Assembly (NCBI GenBank): GCA_025766275.1
Contig: JAFKAC010000079.1
Location: 62,001-126,000 of the forward strand
Source of the DNA: Lactarius indigo
Taxonomy: Eukaryota; Basidiomycota; Agaricomycetes; Russulales; Russulaceae
Length of the DNA: 64,000 nucleotides
Direction: 5' to 3'
A program made the position numbers and the translations under genes. Positions 8,101-18,853 of the stretch are shown piece after piece. Each line of letters starts with the position of its first letter. The first letter of the stretch is position 1. The notes beneath the pieces are model-generated. The model searched no databases and was not told the DNA's origin. It worked only from the letters and a program-made list of their open reading frames with translations.

Positions 8101-9621
8101 ATACCATAGGGCCTCTCAACCAAGGCAAAAAATCATAGCTATCCATCACAGGGTCATACAAAAATCGAGACCAAAGCCAAAACCGAACACAAGATACTGG
8201 AATTGAGGTTGCAAGCTAGGGGTGGTGTGTGGCCATGCCCCTTGTGACATTGGGCTCGGCGTGCTCACACTTGATCTGAAGAAACGTCCTAACAATGATG
8301 GTGATGAACAGAAACTGGAATCAGAATGGTATAGTAATGGCTGGAGGCCGTAGTCAAAAAATTAGAGCATGGGATCGCTCGCACTGAGGCGAGATGACTC
8401 CCTCGGGCCATCAGCCTGGTACAGTCCAGACAGGATCCTGGTGCCGCATGCTCCCCCATAAGTCGGGCTCACTGCACATTTCAGCACCTGTCCCTTCCAG
8501 TTGCATACTTAATAACCTGGTGTTTCGTGATCCAAAGGCTCTAATTATAAATTTAGGAGATGGCTGTATACAGACGAGTATATACATCGCTTTCAACTAC
8601 ATTTGTTACGATATGTACGCCCGTACGAATTTAACAACGGACTTATCACAACCATGCGTGACATGTCCATTTGGCCTTGTCATACATCCAAGGATCTCGT
8701 GTCGACAGTTGGGTGGCGACACAGAACACACGACTAGAAGCAAAGATCAGTACAAGTCACGGAACAAATGAAGCAATCTGGAAGGACTTCGAAACAGACT
8801 TCTAGACGATGTGGACGCTAGATGCCAACTCACCATCATCCTCATCAGAAACCACAAGAAGGTCCACAAGTGCGGACCGACACTCACGACAGACAAGTTG
8901 ACGCCTACGTGCAATGAAGAGTGGTGGAATGAGTGGTGGAACGAACCATGACCCAGATGGAGATATCCAAGGAGAGGCCTCGACAAAAAACAAAAACGAA
9001 CCCGCAACACAAAAGATCAGGTGTGCAGCTGAGAAAGATACCACTGATCATCTACCGAGGAACACCGTGGATGACAACACGAAACAGGGCACAACAGGCC
9101 CGCATCGGACTACACCACAAAAGAGATCTGGGCACAACAGCACGATCAGTAAAGTGATCGACACACTTGCCAAAATGACGATGACTCACCAAGGCTTGGG
9201 CCAGATGAGAACACCCGAGAAGCAACGACAAAGCAGCAGAATCCCAGTCCCAAGATAAGAGAGCCAGGTATACCAATCCAGCGCGCACGAGTCGACGTGA
9301 CAAAAAAGACCCATAACAGCGACCCTGATGGGGAGAGCGGCTGAGACGAAACCCCAGAACCCCTGGAGAACTACATCAGCAAAAACAAGGAAAAACATTG
9401 GGTGATTAATTATCACTTATAATCACCATAAGTGCCAGATGCACTCTGGATTTTCCAATCGGTGAAAGTACAGATAGAATATGTGAGAATAAATGAAACT
9501 GAGAAGATCCATTACCCCGAGGACGGAAGCTACTGTCGGTCGGACGCGAAATGAATCCGCCGGGAAGTCGCCCTAAAATGACAAATCCAGAAATGCCACG
9601 GCTGACTGTGGGAAGCAACAA
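8101..9621. other. No gene supported
   Basis: This stretch contains only short overlapping open frames. The longest, on the plus strand around 8914-9258, is an AC-rich, low-complexity Thr/Lys/Gln frame with no family I recognise. It may be an old repeat or the upstream region of the methyltransferase gene. Confidence 0.4.
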
Positions 9622-11213
9622 ATGCGAGCCGAAACGGGAATGGGCGCGGATGAAGCGACAAAGTCCACGACGTCCAACATACACCCGCCCTCATTAGCTG
9701 GTCCCAACGACGACGACAGCGACTGGAGACGCCTAGTGGTTCCAGAAATGCTTCTCCCCCGCCGCCACCCACGTTTTTCCCTCCTGCTCGCATGTCTCAT
9801 TTTTACTGCTATCTTGCTTTTACTCCCACGATCGCCCCTCGCCGCATTCCAGCCGTCTGCTGGCACTAGCTCACCCAGCCGACCCCCGAAAGCCCCCGTA
9901 GTCTATCAAGGCGTCGCTGCGCGGGTTCGACACGCCGAGCGTGCCTACCAGAAGATGCTACGGGGGCGCGACGCCCTCATTGCGAAGGTCGGGCCCTCAC
10001 CCCGCAATGTCGCTCTGTCCGTCGGGTCAACCATCTTCGAGTCGTAATATGCTGACACCGTGCAGATTTCCTCCAGAAAAGGAACCGTGGCCGCCTTATA
10101 CTGTTTGTGAGTTAAAAGTTCTTCGCTAGTTGTTGTTGTTGTTGTTGAATTTCGTTTACAGGGGACTTTTTTCCGCCTGCCTTTTCCTGTCCACACGAGT
10201 TGGAACGCATTGGAGCACTCGGTGATGGAGGGAAATGGGTCTGTGGGCTTTCGCAGCTGCGAGACAAAGAGGACTGTATTGTCTATTCCGTTGGTACGTC
10301 CCGAATCATCGTCGACCTTGCGACACGTTGACCCCTTGCCACCTTAACTCCCTTCAGGGTCCCCTGCGGACGCATCTTTTGAAGCCGAACTCCTTGCTCG
10401 CACACGTCATTGCCAACTTTTTGTTTTTGATCACACCGCGTCGTCCCTTCCTCGTGCACTTTCTTCCCCCGCATCCCTGCCAACCGCGCTCAGCGAGTTT
10501 TATTCAGCGTGGGACGTGTCGAGTCCCGAGAACGAGCATGACTATTGGGATTCTCGAGGCACTGCACAACGCACCCACTTCAAGCCGTACTGGATCACCG
10601 GCCAAGACGCCCCTGCAGCAGCAGATAAACCCAAATCGTACACGCTGGAGACCATCATGCGTCAGAACGGTGCGCGCGCCAATTTGTCGATTCATTAAAC
10701 GCCCTCACACTTTTTTTTAACTCGCAGGACATACCCACATTGACATCTTGAAAATCGACCTCGAAGGATGGGAGTTTGACGCCCTTAACAGTTTCCTCCT
10801 ACCAAACTCTGATTTCACTTCCCAAAAACCACGAGTGCCACCCGTGTCGCAGATGTTACTCGAGCTACATCTGTGGGGTCGCGATTTCTCTGACTTGCTC
10901 GGCTGGTGGACCGTTTTGGAGCGTGCAGGTCTGCGTGCGGTAGCGCGGGAGCCAAACCTGGTATACCAAAACTATAATCGCATGCAAGGTGCAGAGCTCG
11001 CGGAGGTGGGTGCTGTTTTTCCCTTTTCTTCGAAACAACCAATAACTTGCGTTGGCATAGTATACATTTGTCAACGTTGCGGTGTCAAACATATTTATTT
11101 CTGAAGATGGCAAGTCCCCGTTATCTCCCCCTTTCACCGCACTCCAGGACCCTCAAACCCCCGATCATGAGCTGCCTTCGCCTTTGGCACCTATCCACGA
11201 AGACGACCAGTAA
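9622..11213 (+). CDS. METTL24-like membrane-anchored methyltransferase domain protein
   Basis: Six exons fit in phase: 9622-10016, 10066-10106, 10162-10293, 10358-10669, 10728-11005, 11061-11213, giving 436 residues. A hydrophobic segment near residues 50-67 (LLLACLIFTAILLLLP) makes it a type II membrane protein; M43 (9748) is an alternative start. The catalytic half has CPHELERIGALGDGGKWVCG, the SAM-binding-type glycine loop region of this family, and DILKIDLEGWEFDAL, as in FkbM-like methyltransferases. The substrate is unknown; a secretory-pathway location is likely. The first donor (GTCCGT) is unusual, the other junctions are canonical. Dead copies of this gene occur at 29050-29330 and 35040-35320. 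Confidence 0.85.
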
Positions 11214-11538
11214 CTCTGCTGACGACCGTGACGGACGCTATCTTGGACGCCAGTGAAAAAAGTACGCGGAACTTTTGAGCCGGTGACACCTACACATATT
11301 TATATGGAAGGCCTGTGTAATTGGGATCTCGTTTTTATGTAGTTGATTATCGTACCCAACTTACTTCACGATACAAGCGCGTACTTACATCCGTAGATTC
11401 ACAGTAGTAGATCCTGTGACGCGTTATGCTCTACCCCATACCTCCTCTGTCGTCTACTCACGTATGGAACGTGGAAAATGGAACTCATTCGCAGGTCAAC
11501 ATCACCCAATGCACTTAAACAAGCACGGCTGGGAGTGG
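11214..11538. other. Convergent intergenic region
   Basis: It lies between two genes that end towards each other. I see no further gene. Confidence 0.4.
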
Positions 11539-12503
11539 TCAAGACCCCGTAATAGGGTGCGCATAAGCAACCTGCGCGACACCAAACTCAACCACGGGTG
11601 GCCCGTTTTCGTGTTCTGTCCTCCCACGGGCCGTCCGTGTGGGCATCGATATGAGCACCGCCAAATGGACGGGCTCAGAAGGTAGCTGCGGTGGCGAGGG
11701 GGAGGGAACAGGCGGCTCTAAGGAAGACGCTAAATCGGCGGCGATCGTGGGAGGAACCCTCGAGGGAAGGTCGGGCGAAGTAGGAGGTCTAGTAGGCTGG
11801 TGTCTTCTGCCGAGGAACGGGGCACGCAACAGCCGTCGTGCTGACCATGAGGTTCGCCAAGATCCCACGCTGCCCCGTAAAGGCCCGGGTGTAGGCTGTG
11901 TAACAGGAACGAGCGTACCGCCGGCTACAGGCTGACGTGAGGCGGTGCCCCACAGACGGCGTATGTTCAGCATATTGGTTCCTCGGGGAGTTAGGTCGGT
12001 GATGAGTACGCACAAGTATTCCTGCCCATCCCTTTTCTGGATCGGAAGGGGGCGACCCAGGGGTGAGGTGTACTTCCCACAGCGAGGGCTTGGGCGCTAG
12101 AGGGTCATCGCGCCTCTTGCTGTTCTGCGGTGGTGGTATATATGTGCCCGCCGCGATGGACGCGATGATAGCGGCGTTACGTCGTCTGCGCAGATGGATG
12201 GAGCGCGCAATGAGGGCACCGAAGATCACGAAGAGGAGGGAGAGAGTGGCTGTTAGTAGGTTTGTAGCGCGACGTCAGTGCACTCTGTCTACTACAGAGA
12301 TAGACGATGCCCTGACCGAGGAAGGTATACACTGATAAGCTAGGGATCAACGAGTGAAAAGGCTAGGACACTGAGAGAGACGCACGATAGAGGGAGGTTG
12401 GGTTGCCATTGTTGGGGAGTATGCCCGATGAGCCCGAACCCGGTGGAGTGGGTGACGGTGAGGTGGTGGTGGGCAAACTCGTCTGGGACGAGGAGGCAGC
12501 CAT
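11539..12503 (-). CDS. Small single-pass membrane protein of unknown function (basidiomycete family)
   Basis: The start ATG is 12503-12501. Exon 1 (12386-12503) encodes a Ser/Thr/Pro-rich N-terminus ending NNGNPTSLY. A 15-bp microexon (12317-12331) encodes LYTFL, and exon 3 starts at 12249 with ATLSLLFVIFGALIARS followed by an Arg-rich stop-transfer and KPSLWEVHL. The last exon ends at 11539 and contains HLAVLISMPT and VVEFGVAQV, which I associate with the C-terminus of this family. The junctions between about 12000 and 11800 could not be resolved. The microexon plus transmembrane segment is recognisable from other Agaricomycetes; the function is unknown. Confidence 0.7.
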
Positions 12504-12660
12504 GGTCAGGAGAGTGGGCACGAACCGTGCAGGAACGCCAGTGAGCGTGGGTCACATATAAGGGACTCGGAACAGCATCCGGAGTGTGAGTGGCCTACAT
12601 GGCTGATTTCGGATGACATACTGTACCTTGTACGGCATGCGTCATGCGTCATGCATGTGA

Positions 12661-14204
12661 GTGCTATCAAATATAGTTCACACTCGGATCACAGGCCCGG
12701 TTTTCCGATCAGTTGCTGCCATGAACAACCGCAGACTCGGTTGTATATTCTCTTCACTACTCGTCGCCTCTGTTGCATGTTTCCTCTCGGCTCTGTTTTT
12801 GCTCTCCCATCATACTCTTGAATTCACCGTACCTGGCGGCCACCCAACTTTAGTAGGCGATGATGGTCTGACGATCACGCGCGTAGGTCCATCATCTAAA
12901 AGACCGTTTGCATGGAATCCCGGTGAAAGATATCTCGCCTATCTTCCTCACAGCGGTTTCCACAACCAGCGCATCGCACTCGAAAATGCGCTTGTCCTCG
13001 CTCGCATCCTGAATAGAACGCTTCTGGTGCCCCCTGCTCATCTGGGGAGCAATGTCTTCAGCTATCATAAGTTTGACGAGCTCTACCATCTCTTGGTATA
13101 CTCGGGAAAGCAGGGCCTGCTGCATTGTTCAAAAGTCCCCTCAAATATCTCCCTTCCCGAGTGCTGGGGTTACTATGACTACACGCACGTCTCGTGGGAT
13201 TGGCTGGTAGATCTGTCCTCCATCGCCGTAGAGCAACCTCTGTTTCACCACGATGAGCTCTTCACCTACCCTTGGCTTGAAAATCCGCCTCCAGATGCTC
13301 ATACGCTGAGGCTCAGGGACCAAACAGCGTACGACTTTCGCTTCGTCGACTACACCCCAGCGCCAGATGCACCACCTCACCCGCGCTACCGCACTGCGTA
13401 CCCAATTGCCACGCTCGCCGCTTCGGACGCTCAGCTCATCCAACTCGGCACCCTTTTCGGCTCGGCGCGCCTGCACCTGAGCGAGCGCGACCACCGCGCG
13501 GCGCGCACGGCGATCCGCGAGAGAATGGCGTTCGCCAACCCGTATCTGCGCCGCGCGTCCCTCGCTGCCGCGCATGCCCTCGGCGGCCCAGACGCATTCC
13601 TCGCGACGCACGTCCGCCTAGCGAACGGCCCGTTTCCTTACGGTGCAGGCGCAGACCGTGCGCGTGGCGTGGTACCGCCTCGTCGCGTGCGCACTTCGCT
13701 GGAGCTAATGCTAGCGCGGGCAGCAGCAGCAGTGCCGAGGTGCACGCGCTCGAGCGTCGGCTGGTGCCCGCTAATGCGGGACTTCCGCCCCCCCTGCGCA
13801 CGACGGACGTCGATTATGTGTCGCCTGTTGCACCACCTAGCGGCGGTGCGATCGCGTGCGCGGGGAAACAGCAGCACGAAGAGCGCGCCCTGGTGCCGCT
13901 GAACGTGCCGCTGTTCGTCGCGACGGACATGGAGGACTCACCAGCGCTCGCGCCGCTGCGCGCGGCGTTCCCGTGCTTGGTCTTGATGCGGGATTTGGTG
14001 GTGCCGGAGGTGCGGGCATTGGGGCGACTGGTGAGCGCGGAGGACGGCGTGAGACTCGGGCCATTTTTGGTGCCAATGCTGGAGGCGGCGATTGCGGCGC
14101 GTGCTTGGGCTGTGGTGGGGACAGAGGGGAGTACTTTTAGCACTTACGTCGAGGACTTGCTGTGGCAACGGGAACATGGGCGTCAGATTGTGGAGCGTGG
14201 GTAA
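12661..14204 (+). CDS. O-fucosyltransferase-like (GT65/CigA-type) type II membrane protein
   Basis: The N-terminal signal anchor (IFSSLLVASVACFLSALFLLS) follows M21 at 12721, a likely alternative start. The catalytic region begins with YLAYLPHSGFHNQRIALENA and ARILNRTLLVPP, a motif of fungal GDP-fucose O-fucosyltransferase-like proteins. The C-terminal part has PLFVATDMED and AWAVVGTEGSTFSTYVEDLL, resembling a nucleotide-sugar binding end. The reading frame changes between about 13670 and 13740. A 68-bp intron 13672-13739 would restore it, but an indel is also possible because the skipped bases encode plausible protein. Acceptor and reaction are unproven. Confidence 0.72.
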
Positions 14205-15200
14205 GGGGGCTTGTACTTTGGGAGTCACGCGAGCTGGCGATAGCTCGCGGCAGAACTGTTCTTACCTGCACGATAATCATGGCTTGCAAGTATGATAGAT
14301 CATGAGGTTTGTATTAGCACCATCTGAAGTTGGGGCCGACAGGGCTAAACACAATAGGAAAGAAAAAGAAAAAAAAACAGAACTTCCATAAGAAAGAAGC
14401 ATTACCAAAAGAAGAGCCGGGCTCCACGGTCAATTTACGATTCACAAACGGACATAAAATTTCCTTGGTGAGTGCAATGAACGCTGAGACGAAGGTCAAG
14501 TGGATGATGGCTGGGGACAGCAATGACCTGTAGGGACTACAACAGTGGTATTGATCTGGTTGTAAACTAAGCATCGGGGAGGTGGCGCCGCGTGATCATA
14601 ACGCTAACTTAGGGAAGGCTTGAAGGAGGTAGTGTGTTTCTCGAAATAAATTACCGGTGCTTTCAGCTGCGGTGAGAGCTGAGGAAGTTCCACTGCAATT
14701 GCGAGGAGCCATCAGGCGGTGTGATGTATGGGCGAGCAAGCGACCATCTGATTAGACCTACAGCTCCATGGCCTTGTGGGGTAATTGGTTGTACCCGAGT
14801 TGATTAATTGTTGATTGTTCGTCAACTATCCACGGGGTCCCGCGGCCTCTAGGAGAATGGCGATCGACAGTTATGTGATTACTAATCACCCACAACGGTC
14901 AGCGAGGCGGAAGGATTGCAGTCTCTGCAGTGGGCATCACCATAATTTGATTGACATTTTCGACGCAACGAGACAAGACTGAGGGATTTGCTGCGCACTG
15001 GCAGACCCAAGACCCAAGGGAGTTCGGCTGATTAGAGTTGGCACGAGTGAAGTGATCCGAGGCGGAAGTCGAGCTGCAAAGCTAAGCGGCAGGGCTTCCA
15101 TCGCTCCGCTCATCTCGTCTCTCTTTAAATCCACTTTTCATGTATTTCCCCTTCTTCGTTTTCCCCCGCGACGAGGGGGGTCTCCTTCCCCCTCCTCTCG
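14205..15200. other. Intergenic
   Basis: I see no gene. The stretch before 15201 becomes pyrimidine-rich, as is common upstream of fungal start codons. Confidence 0.4.
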
Positions 15201-16455
15201 ATGCCTACGCAAGATACCCAGTTTCATGACCCTTACAAGCTTGATCTGAGCGCAGGCAAGTCGTCGTCGTCACCCCTGCACTGACTGCATCTCCTGACGT
15301 GTGCTTCTCGGCCAGTCGCCTCTCTCACGTTTCTCGTCTGGGATATTCTCATAACCCTCGATCAAGAAGTTGAAGCCATCTGGACGTGCGTCCTTCTCAT
15401 ACACTTCTCTTGCTCCCTCTCTCCATCTCCACCTCAGGAAACCAAACAAATTTTATACCAAATGGTTGTTTCTTTTCGTCCGCTATTTCGCAGTTGCCAT
15501 GCAGATGTCAGTCCGCTCTCTTTTTGCAGATCGTTATCCTTCATTCATTCCGTCTCAGTGCCCTGCTGTTCGTAGGCACTCGATTGTCCGTCAGCTTGCA
15601 TTACACATACAGCGATTGCGTCAAATGGTATATCTTCCAAGAGGTCGGCACCCAAGCTCTCATAGCGGCAGTCGAGTTCGTCCTCATCGTTCGAGGTGAG
15701 TTATCTCCTTCTTTCTCTTATCGCTATGCTGACTCTTTGTTTCAAGTTCACGCCTTGTATGACCGAAGCCGCATCGTCACCTCGATTCTCATCTTGCTTT
15801 TCATCGCGGAGAATATCAGTCATGATTATCACCCTCGTCGGGGTTGTTCCTGAAATTGGCTTCGACAGCATCTGTACCGTCGTACACTCTCCACCGAGGC
15901 TCCTTCTGTTTGCGTACGACAACGTACTCTCTTCACCCCCCCCGCACTGTTCTTACTCTCTCACTAGCATCGCCTTCGTTTCCTTTGAGACTATCCTCTT
16001 TATCCTTACTCTCTTCAAATTCATCGTTGCGCTCCGCAGTGGTTGGGGCCGCACCCCCGTTCTCTACCTCCTCGTGCGCGACGGCACATGGGCCTTTATC
16101 CTCATCTTTGGTTCGCGCCTTCTCTCTCTCTCTCCTTTTCTCCCATTCACCCACCCGTCTCGAAGTGACCCTTTGCGTCAACGCTGCCTTCTATCTCTCC
16201 GAGGGAGACTCGCCCAACTCGTCGATCGCCTTTCCCTGGCTCCTCTCCATCGAGGCGTTCGCCGGCGCCCGCATCGTGCTCAACCTCCACGCGCTCTCCT
16301 TCGACGTCTCGACCGACTCGAGTAGGTCGCTCTCCGGCGCCGGCACCTTGTCCTCCCACATCCTATTCACCACCAACCCTTCGACCGCGAACCGTCCGCG
16401 CTCCGCGGGCATGAGGTGGGACTGGGGCGGCCTGCGGGAAACCTCGTACGACTGA
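15201..16455 (+). CDS. DUF6533-type multi-pass membrane protein
   Basis: Exons read MPTQDTQFHDPYKLDLSA (15201-15255), then ASLTFLVWDILITLDQEVEAIW (15316-15385), then KPNKFYTKWLFLFVRYFAVAMQ (from 15438); this is the DUF6533 signature. Further exons carry several hydrophobic helices (for example AFVSFETILFILTLF, DGTWAFILIF) and a last exon at 16166-16455 with a Ser-rich tail ending WGGLRETSYD. The first intron uses a GC donor (15256). The frame has to shift near 15490-15525 and by one base near 15816, so the gene is either damaged or carries sequence errors. Function is unknown for the family. Confidence 0.65.
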
Positions 16456-17679
16456 AGATGGCGGCCGCAGCCGCAGTGGGCGTGGGACCGGTACGGGGAC
16501 GATCGCTGAGAGCTTACGAGATGACGTGGGCTGGCGCGAGCACGAGCGATCCTGATGCGGGTCCGCATCGTGAGCGCAAGCACAGGCTTGGGAAGAGCGC
16601 ATCGACGTTCGCGACATGACTGTACCACCCGTTGCACGCACTCGGATGTCTGCGAAGGCGTACCGTAGGAGCTGGAGACTCACTTTGGAGTAGTCGTTTT
16701 TTTTTTTTTTTTGGGGTATGTACCCTACCTTTTGGTGCCCCCCTACATTTGGAGTTGACGATGGATCAGGCGATGATCGACCCACTACTGTAACGCCGTG
16801 GGTTATATTGTGGCGTGCGGTGTCAGGCCTGTGCCCTCCAGATCCGACATGGCCGCACTAGCTGCGGCAGCCTGGTACGAAGCCAGGCTCGCGTGTCAAC
16901 TCTCCACCCAAAGTCCCCCTATCGCAGCACCGCGGCTGGACTGCGAATGCGGTTCTAGTCACCGCCTTGGCTCAGTTTGGTTCGTGGGAAGAAGAGCCAT
17001 ATGGTCAGAACATTGATGTCTCTGAGAATTGTGCTTCCTTTTTTTTCTTATACGTACCAGAGCAGTTACTTGTTGCGTAGAAAGGCTGTGTAACAAGATG
17101 TATACCTCGGGTCCTGGGTTGAGTGAATCATTTACAATTGCAGTGCTGTGCAGCACAGCGCCGACTTTTTGGGCTGCTCGTACAATGTGCTGGGGCCCCT
17201 GTGCGGTGTGTTGTTCTTACTCGGCTACTTCTCCGCTACCTGTCAGCGAACCGGTTGACCCAGCGCTTGGTGGCGAGTTGACCGTGATACGACAGGCGTC
17301 CTTATCTTTGTCTCTTGTTCTATCCTCCCTCCCGTCTGTTGTTGCTAGCGTTTCTGTTGTGTGAAATGGACACCTGTGGGTGACACACTTGACAGCCCGC
17401 TTTGATCTCTGAGTGGTCCCCTTTTGTTTTCCGCAGACGACCCTGAAGTTGGTTTGGCAACGCTGCGAGCCACCGTACGTCTCCACACCTATTCTCCTGT
17501 GCAAACCTTAGCTTTTGTACACGCACAGCAAATCCAACTACAAAGATAACGCAGCTGTGGCACCGATAGGGGGATTTTTTTTTTCTTTCCTTTCCTTAAA
17601 TACGGAACGTGCCAGCAGAATAACGAATTAATCCAACTACCCACAGTCCAATCTATTAGCACCACCAAGAAATATCCAA
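16456..17679. other. Intergenic
   Basis: No gene is supported. A poly-T run lies near 16697-16712 and another near 17570-17584. Confidence 0.4.
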
Positions 17680-18331
17680 TGGGATTCTTCGGCTCGTCGA
17701 AAGCGCTCTCCCTCCTGGACGCCAGGCTCCTTCCCCGCGGGTCCCATGCAGGTCGTGGGCTACTCCTCTTACTCGTCCATCGGCAGTGTGGCAGCCCCAG
17801 CCCGTCATGATGGCCGCCTACCCCCCATCTCCCATGTTCGTCCAGGTCCCAGTACCGGTCCCAGTCGAGGTTCCAGTCCAAGTCCAAGTCCCTGTGCATG
17901 TACCCGTCCACACGCCAGTGGCAGCCCCACCCGCCGCTTTCACGCCGGGCACCACCTTCACAGTCGTGCAGCACACCCCGGCCACCAACACGCTACACCT
18001 CGAGATGGTGCCCTCCCCGCGCATCACACATTCTATCCCACCAGCACCACCGGTTCACCCCGCTCCTTATCGTTCTCCACGGCCCCCTGCGCCGCAGCCG
18101 CTTCCCCAGGACCAGTGGTCCCAAGCCCAGCAAGTGCAGATATATCCTTCGCAACAGCAGCAGCAGGGGTCCTCACCCATCACCTATCAATGTCTTCGCA
18201 ACGCCGCAGCAGGCGCAGACGCCGCTCGCCCCCGGGAGCACGCCCGGGCCCGGCTTTGCCCCAGTGCTTCCACCAACGTTCGTACCACCTTTTGTGGAAG
18301 AACATCGTCACTGAGAGTGAACTCTGCCTGA
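17680..18331 (+). CDS. Pro/Val-rich hypothetical protein with VPV repeats
   Basis: The frame from ATG 17746 (MQVVGYSSYSSIGS) continues, after a one-base shift near 17786, into MMAAYPPSPMFVQ followed by about 15 short V-P-V/V-E-V/V-Q-V repeats, then a Pro/Gln-rich stretch with QQQQQ. Near 18180 a second frame (INVFATPQQAQTPLAPG) looks like the better C-terminus, ending at 18312-18314. An upstream frame starts MGFFGSSK at 17680. I recognise no domain. The repeats are low-complexity and probably disordered. Confidence 0.45.
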
Positions 18332-18853
18332 TAGGACCCCTGCTCCACCCGTGACAGACGACAATGATGTGTCGGACGGAGATGACTCGACCGTCCATGA
18401 CAACACCCACCGCAACCACGACATACAACAGCCCATCCCCATCCGTAGCTCGAACACTCTCATATCTATTTCTTGTTCTCCTCATCTCGGACTCTCTGCC
18501 CTCAATACATCTACTCCACTACCGCCGACTCCGTATCGTCCGTTGAGAGGAACGCCTGATGCGGGGTTGCGAGTCATTTTACTGGAACGAGCGCAGCAGG
18601 CCGTTCTGGAGTGTTTGTATTAATGTGTCCTCATGGTTTCTTTCGTTGAAAACATTCTCTCTGATGATCATCTTGGACTCTACTCTGCACAATTGTTTCT
18701 ATGCGATCATGACCTGTTAGATTAACGACCTCACGATGCCTCACTATTACTTTAATATTGCCTCTACATAATATTACCTTGCTTTGATATCCGATGAACG
18801 AACAGCCGAATGTATACAGGCGTGAACGATGGTGATAGATCAACATGACGAGC
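18332..18853. other. Intergenic between convergent genes
   Basis: A short plus-strand open frame (18351-18623) has no recognisable features. Nothing else is supported. Confidence 0.35.

Noticed and set aside
8914..9258. 114-codon Thr/Lys-rich protein
   Set aside because: AC-rich low complexity, overlapping open frames on both strands, no family similarity recognised.
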